From assembly GCA_963837335.1 (NCBI GenBank), contig CAWINS010000042.1, positions 1 to 64,000 of the forward strand: a DNA stretch of 64,000 nt. The letters are read 5' to 3'. The notes under the pieces were generated by a model. The model was not told the DNA's origin, did no database searches, and worked only from the letters and a program-made list of their open reading frames with translations. The stretch comes from RYN-230 sp963837335. Its GTDB lineage: Bacteria; Actinomycetota; Actinomycetes; Streptosporangiales; Streptosporangiaceae. Position numbers and translations under genes: made by a program. Each line of letters begins with the position of its first letter. Positions within the stretch are counted from its first letter, which is position 1. Shown one piece after another: positions 33,870 to 42,715 of this stretch.

Positions 33870-35741
33870 GTGGTGAGCCTGGAACAGGCGACCGGACAGA
33901 ACCGGGTAGACGCGACGGCGTGGGCGGTCATCGAGAGTGCCGCCGACGCCATTGTCGCGTTCAGCACCGACCGCAGCGTGCTGCTGTGGAACCCGGCGGC
34001 CGAGCGGATGTTCGGCTGGCCCGCCCACGAGGTACTCGGCCTGGAGCCGCCGATCATCCCCGAGGAACTCCAGGCCGAGCACAACGCGGTGCTGGAGCGG
34101 GTGCGCACTGGCGGCCAGATCTCGTTCGCGACCCGCCGGGGCTGCAAGGATGGCAGCCTGATCGACCTGCGCATCGACATCAGCGCGCTGACCGGGCGGG
34201 ACGGCGAGATGCTCGGCTGGGTGAACGTGTGCCACCGGACCGGCGATGACGACGCGGCCAGGTACATGGTCGCCCAGCGCGCCCGGGTGGTCCGCCGCCT
34301 CGGCGACGTGGTGGCCGACATGAACGCCCAGCGTGACCTCGAAGCGGTGCTGGACCGGATCGCGGCCAGCTTGCGCGAGCTGACCACGGCGGACGCCGGT
34401 GGCTTCGTCCTGATCGAGGACGGCAAGCTGCGCCTGGTGAGCATGGACGGGCTGCCGTCCAGCCTGCGTGGCCGCAGCGCCGACCTGGAGACCAGCATGG
34501 TCGGCGAGCTGATGCGATCCGGCCAGACCGTGATGATGGCCACCGGGGAGTCAGGTGATTTCGACGACCTGATCTGGTCCGCGCTGCCCGGCCTGCACAC
34601 GATCGCGCTCAGCCTGTCGCACGTGGGCGGCCGTCCCTACGGCGCGCTCTACGCCCTGTACAGCGGGCGGGAGGTCGGGCACGTCGAGCTGGAACTGCTG
34701 GAGCTGATGGCGGGCCACGCCAGCGTCGCGCTGAGCAACGCGATGGCCTTCGAAGAGGTGGTCCGGCAGCGCGCCCACGAGCGCGCGGTGATCGACGCCA
34801 GCGCGGACGGCATCGCGGTGCTGGACACCGACGGCCTGATCCGGCAGTGGAACCCGGCCGCGCACGAGCTCACCGGGCTGTCCGCCGACGAGGTCACCGG
34901 GCGGCCGCCGCCGTTCCCGGTGCCGGAAGCGGCGGACGGCAAGGTGACGCACCGGCTGCCTAACGGCCGGTGGCTGGACGTGCTCTGCAACGAGCTGGAC
35001 GGGCGGGACGAGCGCGTCATCGACTTCCGTGACGTGACCGCGGCCAAGGAGCTGGAGGAGGCCAAGGACCTGTTCCTGGCCACCACGAGTCACGAGCTGC
35101 GCACTCCCATCACCGTGGTGCAGGGCTTCGCGAGCACCCTGGCCAGCCGGTGGGACAAGCTGACCGACGCGGAGCGGCGCGCGGCGGTGCAGACCATCGC
35201 CGACCGGGCCGGTTCCCTGGGACGGCTGGTGGAGCAGCTGCTGCTCGGCTCGCGGGCCGGGGCGGACCAGCTGACCGTCACCAACGGGCCGTTCGACCTG
35301 GCGGCACTGCTGCGCGGGACCGCGGTGGCGTTCCGTCCGCTGTCCGAGGCCCACACGCTGGCCGCGGACATCCCGGACGGCCTGCCGTCCGCCTACGGCG
35401 ATCCGATGGCCACGGACATTATCGTGGGCCAGCTGCTGGAGAACGCGTTCAAGTACTCCCCGGGCGGCGGCATGGTCGCCGTGGCCGCCCGGCACGCCGG
35501 GGACTGGATCGAGGTCAGCGTGGAAGACCAGGGCATCGGCATTGCTCCCGGTGACCACGAGCGGATCTTCGAGCGGTTCGTCCAGGGCGAGACCGGCGAC
35601 CGGCGCCGGTTCGGCGGCATCGGCCTGGGCCTGTACATCGTGCGCCAGCTGGCCCGGGCGCAGGGCGGCGAGGTCGTGGCGTCATCGCGTCCAGCCGGTG
35701 GCACCTGCATGCTGCTTCAGCTCCGGCCCGCGGCCAGCTGA
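33870..35741 (+). CDS. Soluble sensor histidine kinase, PAS-GAF-PAS-HisKA
   Basis: About 623 residues without membrane segments. Domain order: PAS (about 15-115, VLLWNPAAERMFGW), GAF (about 155-300, LTTADAGGFVLIEDG...YGALYALYSGREVGHVELELLE), PAS (about 305-400, LIRQWNPAAHELTGL), then HisKA with H-box TSHELRTPITV and HATPase with N-box LLENAFKYSP, G1 DQGIGIAPGD, and G2 GGIGLGLYIV. It looks like an oxygen-, redox- or light-type cytoplasmic sensor but the ligand cannot be told. The start is uncertain: GTG 33870, ATG 33846 or TTG 33825. No response regulator gene is next to it. Confidence 0.9.
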   Translation: MVSLEQATGQNRVDATAWAVIESAADAIVAFSTDRSVLLWNPAAERMFGWPAHEVLGLEPPIIPEELQAEHNAVLERVRTGGQISFATRRGCKDGSLIDLRIDISALTGRDGEMLGWVNVCHRTGDDDAARYMVAQRARVVRRLGDVVADMNAQRDLEAVLDRIAASLRELTTADAGGFVLIEDGKLRLVSMDGLPSSLRGRSADLETSMVGELMRSGQTVMMATGESGDFDDLIWSALPGLHTIALSLSHVGGRPYGALYALYSGREVGHVELELLELMAGHASVALSNAMAFEEVVRQRAHERAVIDASADGIAVLDTDGLIRQWNPAAHELTGLSADEVTGRPPPFPVPEAADGKVTHRLPNGRWLDVLCNELDGRDERVIDFRDVTAAKELEEAKDLFLATTSHELRTPITVVQGFASTLASRWDKLTDAERRAAVQTIADRAGSLGRLVEQLLLGSRAGADQLTVTNGPFDLAALLRGTAVAFRPLSEAHTLAADIPDGLPSAYGDPMATDIIVGQLLENAFKYSPGGGMVAVAARHAGDWIEVSVEDQGIGIAPGDHERIFERFVQGETGDRRRFGGIGLGLYIVRQLARAQGGEVVASSRPAGGTCMLLQLRPAAS

Positions 35742-35937
35742 CCACGCGGTCGCAAACAGTACTGGCCGGGCCGGCCAAGCTATCCGGGCGGAACCCGGAA
35801 AGATGGTATGAATCAACGGTGCCTTTGCGGAGCGGATCACGCGGACCGCGTCCGGCCTTAGCTCCCGAAGCCGTCCCCGCCATCCCGGCCTTCCCGGCCC
35901 ATCTCAGGGCCGCGACTGCGTGCCCTCTGGAGGATCC

Positions 35938-37256
35938 ATGCCTGTAGTCGTGCTCCCGCGGTGGGCGGGAGCGCTTGCGGCCGCCGCGAGCCTCACCGTG
36001 GCCGGCCTGGCCGCGGTGTCGGCGGAAACGGTGCCGGCCGCGGCGGCCACGCACATCTCCGCGTCGGGGCCGTCGGCGTCGCCCCGGTTCGTCAGGGCCC
36101 ATCACGCGGCCCGGCTGCCGAGCGGCTTCACCCAGGTCTGCCCGCAGCCCGCGTCGCCTGGCGTGATGCAGTGCTCCATCGTGGTGCATTCCAGGCCTCG
36201 GTGGCAGGCGGCCAACAGGCCCGCCTCGGGGACCCTGTCGCCGGGCCAGCTGCGCTCGGCCTACGGGCTGAGCCAGGCCGCCCAGGCGTCCAACAAGGAG
36301 CACGATCGCGATCGTGGACGCCTACAACGACTGGCACGCCGCCGGTGACCTGGCGAAGTACCGCAGCTACTACGGGCTCGGGGCCTGCAAAGAGTCCACG
36401 AAGTGCCTGCGCGTGGTCAACCAGAAGGGCACCACGGCCTGGTATCCGAAGGGCAACTCCGGCTGGGCTGAGGAAGAATCGCTGGACCTGGACATGGTGT
36501 CCGCGATCTGCCCCAAGTGCAAGATCATCCTGGTCGAGGCCAACAGCGCGTTCGATCAGCTGCCCTGAGCAAGGCCGAGGACACTGCGGTGAAGCTGGGC
36601 GCCAAGTTCGTGTCTAACAGCTGGGGCGGCCAGGAGTTCACCACCGAGGCCAGCTACGACGGCCACTTCGACCACCCAGGCGTGGCGATCACCGCGTCGT
36701 CCGGCGACTTCGGGTGGGCGTTCGGAGCCCAGTATCCGGCCGTCTCGCCGTACGTGACCGCGGTCGGCGGGACCACGCTGTGGATGAAGGGCAAGACCCG
36801 GACCGAGGAGAAGGTCTGGAGCCAGGATGCCCAGGACGGGACCGGCTCGGGCTGCTCGCTTGCCAGGAGAGCCAGCCGTCCTGGCAGCAGCCGTTCAACT
36901 CCGGCTGCTCGAACCGGATCGACAACGACGTCGCGGCGGACGCCGACCCGCGGACCGGGCCGGCCGTCTACGACTCCTACCCCCCGTCGGGTGAGGGGCT
37001 GCCCAAGGGCTGGCAGCAGCTGGGCGGGACCAGCGTCTCGAGCCCGGTCATCGCGGCCGTGTACGCGCTGGCCAACCCGGGCGGTGCACCGGCTGGCGGA
37101 CTCACGGCCGAGTCCCTCTACCAGCACCAGACCAACCTGCGGGACATCACGATCGGCTCGAACGGCAGCTGCGGGACCTACCTGTGCACCGCCGCGACCG
37201 GCTATGACGGCCCGACCGGGCTGGGCGTGCCCAACGGGGTGAACGCCTTCAAGTAA
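35938..37256 (+). pseudogene. Secreted S53 (sedolisin-like) peptidase, three frame breaks
   Basis: Joined across frames, the product is a secreted serine-carboxyl peptidase of about 440 residues. ATG 35938 has GGAGG four bases upstream and a signal peptide. Piece 1 ends near 36300 (LRSAYGLSQAAQAS), piece 2 (36310-36565) has WAEEESLDLDMVSAICPKC with the catalytic Glu/Asp pair, piece 3 (36565-36855) has VSNSWGGQEF and ITASSGDFGW, and piece 4 to 37256 has LGGTSVSSPVIAAVYALA, the catalytic Ser box, and GYDGPTGLGVPNG. Frame changes near 36300, 36563 and 36860 break it as sequenced. All active-site parts are conserved, so sequencing indels are likelier than decay. Family members are acid-stable endopeptidases. 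Confidence 0.78.
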
Positions 37257-37297
37257 CCCGCATGACTCGGGCCCATCCAGGGCCCGGGTCCGCAGCC

Positions 37298-37328
37298 AGG
37301 CCGCCGGCGCGTCACAGGCCGGCGGCCT
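37298..37328. terminator. Hairpin between S53 peptidase and ABC genes
   Basis: A perfect 11-bp inverted repeat, AGGCCGCCGGC (37298-37308) with GCCGGCGGCCT (37318-37328), nine-base loop, placed between convergent genes. Probably terminates both. Confidence 0.75.
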
Positions 37329-37342
37329 CACTGCTTGAGGCT

Positions 37343-37402
37343 AGCTGCCGGACGGTTGGCTGCTGGACGGCTGGCTGCCTGACGGCTAGTTGCCGGACGA
37401 GG
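37343..37402. repeat. 15-bp minisatellite at the 3' end of the ABC ATPase gene
   Basis: Four units of 15 bp (37343, 37358, 37373, 37388), consensus (A/G)GCTGCCGGACGGCT with two to four differences each. The stop codon of the ATPase gene (37386-37388) lies between units three and four, so unit number would move the C-terminus. Confidence 0.7.
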
Positions 37403-38198
37403 GGTAGTTGGCGGTCGCCGCGGCCTCGCGGAAGCGGGGCTCCCCGCCCGAGGCCACCAGGTACTCGTCGAGGATGCCGGGCACGTCGTCGCCCGCCTTC
37501 ACGATCTGGCCCTTCTCCAGCCAGATGATCCGGTTGCAGGTCTCGGCGATCTCGGCCAGGTTGTGCGCGACCAGGAACACCGTGCCGGCCTCGGCCCGCA
37601 GCTCGTCGATGCGGTCGTGGCTCTTGCGCTGGAACTCGGCGTCGCCGGTGGCCAGGGCCTCGTCCACGAGCAGGATGTCGTGGCTCTTGGCCGAGGCGAT
37701 GGCGAAGCGCAGCCGGGCGCCCATCCCGGTGGAGTAGGCCTTCATCGGCAGGTTGACGAAGTCACCGACCCCGGAGAACTCCACGATCCGGGGCTTGGCC
37801 TCCTTGGTCTCCTGGGTGGTCATGCCCATGGCCAGGCAGCCGAGGACCACGTTCCGCTCGCCGGTAAGGTCCTCGAGCAGCGCCGCGTTCACCCCGAGCA
37901 GCGCCCCGTGGCCGTCGGTGTACACCGCGCCCTGCTCGGCGGGCAGCAGCCCGGCGATCGCGCGCAGCAACGTCGACTTGCCCGAGCCGTTGCGCCCGAT
38001 CACGCCGACCGCGTCGCCCCGGTAGGCCACGAAGGACATGCCGCGGATCGCGTGCACCTCGCGGATGGACGGCCGCCGCTGGCGGCGGATCATCCGCAGC
38101 AGGGCGCTGGCCGCGGTGCCCTTGTCCGCTCCGCCGCCGTACACGCGGTAGACCACGTGCAGGTCGTCCACCACCACCATGGGTCGTTCCTCAGCCAC
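37386..38198 (-). CDS. ABC transporter ATP-binding protein, polysaccharide/teichoic-acid export type
   Basis: A 270-residue nucleotide-binding subunit of the Wzt/TagH/RfbE type. Walker A GRNGSGKST, Q-loop region LGVNAALLEDLTGERNV as in the O-antigen/teichoic exporter family, signature YSTGMGARLRFA, Walker B ILLVDEALATGD, H-loop LVAHN. It energises export of a lipid-linked glycan through the permease encoded just upstream, whose stop overlaps its start by 8 bp. There is no C-terminal carbohydrate-binding domain as in Wzt, so substrate recognition must lie elsewhere. Confidence 0.92.
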   Translation of the reverse strand: MAEERPMVVVDDLHVVYRVYGGGADKGTAASALLRMIRRQRRPSIREVHAIRGMSFVAYRGDAVGVIGRNGSGKSTLLRAIAGLLPAEQGAVYTDGHGALLGVNAALLEDLTGERNVVLGCLAMGMTTQETKEAKPRIVEFSGVGDFVNLPMKAYSTGMGARLRFAIASAKSHDILLVDEALATGDAEFQRKSHDRIDELRAEAGTVFLVAHNLAEIAETCNRIIWLEKGQIVKAGDDVPGILDEYLVASGGEPRFREAAATANYPSSGN

Positions 38199-39273
38199 GG
38201 CCGTACCTCGCCTCCGCGCGCCAGAAGTACAGGAAGCCGATCACGACCGTCACGACCGCCCAGCCCACGCCGTAGATCCAGAGGGTGGGGATGCCCGGCA
38301 GGTTCGGGTGGCAGTACGCGCTGAAGGTCGGAACCCTTCCCGGTATGACGTGGTAGAGCTTGCACTTGGTGGCGTTGTACGGCTTGGCCCCGGGCATGGC
38401 GTTCCGGTACTTCTCCAGCAGCGCGTACCGGACCAGCGTGATGTAGACCGCGGCCGGATTGATCTGCAGCAGGTACGCGATGGCCGGGTGTTTGACCAGC
38501 GGCAGCTTCAGGGACAGCGACTGGAGGCTGAACACCACGCCCGACACGTACAGCCAGGTCCGCACGATGAACGGGAGCAGCTGGCTGACGTCGTCGAAGC
38601 CGGCGCCCCAGCGGGCCAGGATGAGCCCGGCCCCCACGTTGAACACGCTCTGCAGGGCCAGGATGGGGAAAATCAGCAGCCAGTACCAGGTCAGCGGCTC
38701 GCCGCGGATGAGGATGATGACGAACAGCACCGCGAAGGACAGGAGCAGCTGCTGCAGCTCGATCAGCACATACCCCAGCGGCAGGCAGGCCCGGGGGAAG
38801 TACAGGGCCCGGATCAGCGGCAGCGTGTCCCGGATCACCTGGGAGGACGTGATGAACGCCCGCTGGGTGAAGTTGAACACGAAGATGCCGGTGACCAGGA
38901 ACGAGATGTAGTCCGGCACCCCCCGGCTGGTGTTCAGCAGCAGGCCGAAGATCAGGTAGTACACGCCCGCGTTGAGCAGCGGGGTCAGCACCTGCCACAG
39001 CTGGCCCAGCCGGGCCTCGGTGTACATCGCGACGTTCCGCGCGGTGGCGAAGCCGCTGATGAAGTGGCGCCGCTGCCAGAGTTCGGCGGCGTAGCTGCGC
39101 AGCGGCGGCCGGACCGCGGTCTGCTTGAGCCCGTAGCGGAGCGCCAGCTCGCGCAGCGGCTCGCCGGGCAGCAGCGTGTTTTCCGGCTCGGCGGTGGCGG
39201 TGGCTGCGCTGTCGCCCCCCGCGACTGGCCCGCTGAGCCCGCCCGGTGCGCTTACCCGGCCCTGTTTTGTCAC
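38191..39273 (-). CDS. ABC-2 type permease, polysaccharide export (Wzm/TagG-like)
   Basis: A 360-residue integral membrane subunit. About 110 N-terminal cytoplasmic residues are followed by six hydrophobic segments, including LLNAGVYYLIFGLLL, FLVTGIFVFNFT and VLFVIILIRG, with the LGQLWQVLTPLLNAGVYYLIFG motif of the ABC-2 polysaccharide family. GTG 39273 is chosen because the domain starts shortly after; further upstream the frame is open but non-protein-like. Forms a transporter with the downstream ATPase. It is divergent from a MarR regulator with operator-like palindromes in the shared 248-bp spacer. Confidence 0.9.
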   Translation of the reverse strand: MTKQGRVSAPGGLSGPVAGGDSAATATAEPENTLLPGEPLRELALRYGLKQTAVRPPLRSYAAELWQRRHFISGFATARNVAMYTEARLGQLWQVLTPLLNAGVYYLIFGLLLNTSRGVPDYISFLVTGIFVFNFTQRAFITSSQVIRDTLPLIRALYFPRACLPLGYVLIELQQLLLSFAVLFVIILIRGEPLTWYWLLIFPILALQSVFNVGAGLILARWGAGFDDVSQLLPFIVRTWLYVSGVVFSLQSLSLKLPLVKHPAIAYLLQINPAAVYITLVRYALLEKYRNAMPGAKPYNATKCKLYHVIPGRVPTFSAYCHPNLPGIPTLWIYGVGWAVVTVVIGFLYFWRAEARYGRG

Positions 39274-39498
39274 GACCGTGAGCCTACGGTGGAATCGGGG
39301 TGCTCCGGGCGGGCTGGGGCCGATCCGGCGGCCATCCCGGCGTCTCCAGCGGGCATCCCAGCCGCCGGCCGGGGGCTCGGCCCCGCTTCCGGCCGGCCGC
39401 CCCGGGCCGCTGCCGGCCGGCCGCCCGGGGCCGCCGGCCAATGACCTGACCCTGAGTTGTATAGGAGCAACTATCACGCTGGAAACGTACCATCCGGC

Positions 39499-39517
39499 CA
39501 GTTGTGCGGTACAACTG
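39499..39517. promoter_or_regulatory. Putative MarR operator
   Basis: CAGTTGT-GCGGT-ACAACTG, a perfect 7-bp inverted repeat with five-base spacer, ending four bases before the MarR start codon. A second, imperfect AGTTGT/AGCAACT pair lies at 39455-39472, overlapping a TATAGG sequence (39460-39465) that could be a -10 box. MarR proteins typically bind such palindromes to repress their own and the divergent gene. Confidence 0.6.
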
Positions 39518-39521
39518 TTAC

Positions 39522-40187
39522 GTGAACTTGTCGGCTGATGACGCGGAGCTGGTACAACTGCTCGGCCAGCTGCTCCGTGTGGTGAGCCCGGAGAGCGCGG
39601 GCCCGGGCCACGGGGGATCCGGCCTGGGCAACGGGGGACCACGTCCGGGGGGTGGTCAGGCCCGGCCGGATGGCGTGGCCGGAGACGGTTCGGCGATACC
39701 GGATCCTGGGGGGCGGGACCGTCCCGCCGGTGCGGCGGCCGAGCCCTCCATTCCGGCCCTGTCCGCGTCCGAGGCCCGGGCGCTGATCGAGCTGGTGGCC
39801 GCGCGCGGCATCGCCCAGGGACAGCTCGGCACCCTGCTCGGGCTGGAGAAGAGCACGGTGAGCCGGCTGGCGGCCGGCCTGGAGCGCAAGGGCTGGGTCA
39901 GGCGCGGCCGGGACGAGGCGAACCAGCGCTACATCCGGCTCTATCTCACCCCCGAGGGCAGCCGGGTCGCAGCGCGGGTCTGGAGCGCGTGGCAGACGCG
40001 GCAGGCCCGGATCCTCGCCGCGCTCACCATCGAGGAGCGCACCGGGCTGGCCTCGGGACTGCGCGGCCTGATTCGCGGCCTGGCCGCGGAGGGCCTGGTA
40101 GCCGACGTCCCGCCTCCCGGTGACGGTCCTGTCCCGGGCGGGGCTGCCGCGGACGGTGCGGCCTCAGCGCCAGTCCACCGCGGCTGA
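39522..40187 (+). CDS. MarR-family transcriptional regulator
   Basis: About 221 residues. A winged helix-turn-helix lies in the middle: SASEARALIELVAARGIAQGQLGTLLGLEKSTVSRLAAGLERKGWVRRGRDEANQRYIRLYLTPEG-type sequence, with the recognition helix KSTVSRLAAGL and the wing RDEANQRYIRL. A long Gly/Pro-rich insert (about residues 27-75) separates the first helix from the DNA-binding domain, which is unusual for the family. GTG 39522 is chosen for its place after the operator palindrome and before the first helix. It probably regulates itself and the divergent ABC exporter. It overlaps the converging GT-C-like gene by 24 bp. Confidence 0.85.
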   Translation: MNLSADDAELVQLLGQLLRVVSPESAGPGHGGSGLGNGGPRPGGGQARPDGVAGDGSAIPDPGGRDRPAGAAAEPSIPALSASEARALIELVAARGIAQGQLGTLLGLEKSTVSRLAAGLERKGWVRRGRDEANQRYIRLYLTPEGSRVAARVWSAWQTRQARILAALTIEERTGLASGLRGLIRGLAAEGLVADVPPPGDGPVPGGAAADGAASAPVHRG

Positions 40188-42338
40188 CCGGACCGCGGTG
40201 GTGGCCAGCGGCCGGATCGCGCGACTGGCCCGCACGTCGTGGGCTGGCCGGTACACCAGAACCCCATCGGCCTCGTAGGCCCGCCGGAAGCCGGTCAGCC
40301 GGAGCGCCCGCAGCACCGCGGGTTGCTGGCGCCAGACCAGGACCCAGCCGATGTCCATCTGGCGGGCGTTGGCCCGCGCCTGCGTGAACTCCGTCGCCGA
40401 GGTGTGGATGTGGCCGCCCTGGGCGCGCAGCAGCACCGCGTAGAACGGTCTCCGCTCGATCCCGGTCAGCGTGCTGGCCGGAATTCGCGAGATGAGTGCG
40501 TCGGCCAGCGGATGCCCGTCCGCGGTGGGCAGCACCATCGTTTCGGGCGAGAACCCGTCCCCGATCACGGGCATGCCACCGCGGATGCCGAACGGGAGGT
40601 CCACCACGATGGACTTGGTGTGCTGGGCGGCGATGGGGCTATCCAGCGCAGGCAGGGCGGTGGGCATGGCCCCGATGTCTGGGTTCCCGGACCAGCCCGT
40701 CTCCAGCAGGGCCAGCGCCAGTATCGGGATCAACCCCGCCTTGATGTGCGTGCGCAGCCATTCCACCGCCGTCCCGGCCAGCAGCACCATGGGTATCAGA
40801 GCCAGCTCAGTGAACCGGTTGGCCTCCCGGAAGGTGGCCAGCCCGGGGATTCGCACGAACCAGGTGAAGGGCATGATCATCGAGAGCCGGACCCCGTGCA
40901 CCACCTCGGCCACCGGGATGTAGCGGTGGCCCCCGACCCACAGTGCCGAGCCGAGCGAGAGCAGCGCGCAGGCCAGCCAGAGCAGGGCGAGCGAGCGCGC
41001 GTGGCGGCGCCGCCACGACACCGCGATCCCGAACAGCGCCAGCGCGGTGAGCACGACCCCGAACGTGACGATCACGATGCTGAAGGGGCCGTGGTGGTAG
41101 TAACGGCTGACCGAGGTGAGGCCGTAGTCGGCCAGCCGGGGGGACGGCGCGAATAGCTGCTGCAACGCGGCTCCGGAAGCCACGTAGTTCACGTCGAGCA
41201 GCCCGGCCCGCGACGCGAGGCTGCGGTTGGCCGGCGCCTGCATGATCATCACGATGAACTGAGGGCTGCCGACGATCAGTCCGGTCAGCCCCGCCTGGGC
41301 AGTGGCCCGCAGCCGGGCTATCGACGGATGCCAGGCCAGCCACGGCACCAGGACCAGGGCCGCGACGATCGTCGTCAGCACCGCCGATTCCTGGTCGGTC
41401 AGCACCGCCGCACCCAGTACGGCACCGAGGATGATGGCCTGCCGCCGGCCGGGCTGGCGGCGCAGCCGGACCGCGGCCTCCAGGGCCATCGGCAGGAACA
41501 GCGCCCCGAGGGCCAGGTTGACCTGATACCAGCTTCGCCAGGTGAGGATCGCGGACAGGCCGAAGAACCCGCCGGCCGCGATCGCGCCGAGCTGGGTGGG
41601 CAGCCAGAGCCGGGCCGCCCGGTACATCACGTAGCACAGCAGGCCGGGGCACAGGATGGAGAGCAGGTTATAGGTGAGGCTCGGCCCGAAGGCCAGGGTG
41701 ACGGGGGTCATCACCAGGCCGGGCAGCGGCATAAGGGTGTGGTAGCTCAGATCCGAGCCGACCGGCGCGGCCAGGGACCGGGTGGACCAGGGGCTGGACA
41801 GATGGGATACCTGACGGGCCACCCACCAGAAGTCCCAGACGTAGCCGCCGGCGTCCCGGGTGGCCGGCAGCCGGCCTGCCAGATAGGTGACCCGGGGCCA
41901 GGTGACCGCCAGCCCGGTGATCAGATAACCCGCCAGCAGCACCAGGTGCGCGGCCAGCGGGTGCTTCCTCAGCCGGGTGAACCATGGAGCGGGCCTGCCG
42001 GGACTGCCATCTCCGCCCGGTGCCGCCTCGGCCGGTGCCGCTCCGGCCAGTGCCGCTCCGGCCAGTGGCACTCCGGCCAGTGCGGCCTCGACCCGTGCGG
42101 CCTCGGCTAGTGGCGCCTCGGCCAGTGCCGTCCCGATTGGCGCCTTCCCCGGCAGCGCCGGTCCTCCGCCCCGTTCCGCGTCCGGGAAACGGCAGGCCGT
42201 CGCCCGGGTCGGGGACGCCAGCCCGTTCCGCCGCAGGATCCTGATCTGGCTGGAGGCTGGCTGGTCCGGCGGGTCCTCACCCGCGTGGGCCATCGTCACC
42301 CCGTTCTTGTTGTCTGCCAAGTAGCCGTACCGACGCAT
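40164..42338 (-). CDS. GT-C-like polytopic membrane protein A
   Basis: A 724-residue membrane protein with an N-terminal cytoplasmic region of about 130 residues, roughly eleven hydrophobic segments, and a C-terminal soluble region of about 200 residues. The first loop has TWPRVTYLAGRLPATRDAGG, with an Asp where GT-C glycosyltransferases carry their catalytic acid, then WDFWWVARQ and AAPVGSDLSYHTLMPLPG. I infer a polyprenyl-phosphate-sugar-dependent glycosyltransferase; no named family is certain. The N-terminal region is an Ala-rich repeat (15-bp units at about 41995-42140). Start is ATG 42338 or ATG 42293. It is a paralogue of the gene at 42716-44794. Confidence 0.75.
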   Translation of the reverse strand: MRRYGYLADNKNGVTMAHAGEDPPDQPASSQIRILRRNGLASPTRATACRFPDAERGGGPALPGKAPIGTALAEAPLAEAARVEAALAGVPLAGAALAGAAPAEAAPGGDGSPGRPAPWFTRLRKHPLAAHLVLLAGYLITGLAVTWPRVTYLAGRLPATRDAGGYVWDFWWVARQVSHLSSPWSTRSLAAPVGSDLSYHTLMPLPGLVMTPVTLAFGPSLTYNLLSILCPGLLCYVMYRAARLWLPTQLGAIAAGGFFGLSAILTWRSWYQVNLALGALFLPMALEAAVRLRRQPGRRQAIILGAVLGAAVLTDQESAVLTTIVAALVLVPWLAWHPSIARLRATAQAGLTGLIVGSPQFIVMIMQAPANRSLASRAGLLDVNYVASGAALQQLFAPSPRLADYGLTSVSRYYHHGPFSIVIVTFGVVLTALALFGIAVSWRRRHARSLALLWLACALLSLGSALWVGGHRYIPVAEVVHGVRLSMIMPFTWFVRIPGLATFREANRFTELALIPMVLLAGTAVEWLRTHIKAGLIPILALALLETGWSGNPDIGAMPTALPALDSPIAAQHTKSIVVDLPFGIRGGMPVIGDGFSPETMVLPTADGHPLADALISRIPASTLTGIERRPFYAVLLRAQGGHIHTSATEFTQARANARQMDIGWVLVWRQQPAVLRALRLTGFRRAYEADGVLVYRPAHDVRASRAIRPLATTAVRSAAVDWR

Positions 42339-42715
42339 TGATTATGGAAGCATGCTGGTCAGCTGCGAAGAACAATTGTGCTTACGAAGATAGAATAGAT
42401 TTATTACGAAGCGAGAAAGTTAAGGCAAAGCACGTGGAATAACCGAGTAATAATAGCTAAATGCCCCAAGTGGGATACGTGCAAAAGTAAAGGCCTGGAA
42501 TAGCGGAGGGGGCCCGGGTCGACTGCGGCACCGCCCGGTGCAGGCCCGGATGACCCGGCGATCCTGGTCTTTCCCGCCCACTGGCCGCTGGCGGTCCCCT
42601 GACCGGCTCGCGGGCTGACGTAACCTGGCCGCCGGCGGCCAGTGGGCCGGGCGCTGCGTTGCTGTCCGGGGCCGCCCGGGCTGCGTCCTAACCCGCGTTG
42701 CCCTCGCGCTGGTGG
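42339..42715. other. Intergenic spacer with AT-rich island
   Basis: No gene recognised. Positions 42345-42480 are strikingly AT-rich (several TAATA and TTATTA runs) compared with the rest of the window, where every other spacer is GC-rich. It lies just upstream of the GT-C-like gene A and probably contains its promoter (a CATAAT sequence lies about 10 bases before ATG 42338). The right half (42500-42715) is GC-rich and featureless. Confidence 0.6.

Noticed and set aside
36314..36568. Separate small gene between the S53 pieces
   Set aside because: Its peptide carries the catalytic Glu/Asp segment of the same S53 peptidase, so it is one frame of a broken gene.
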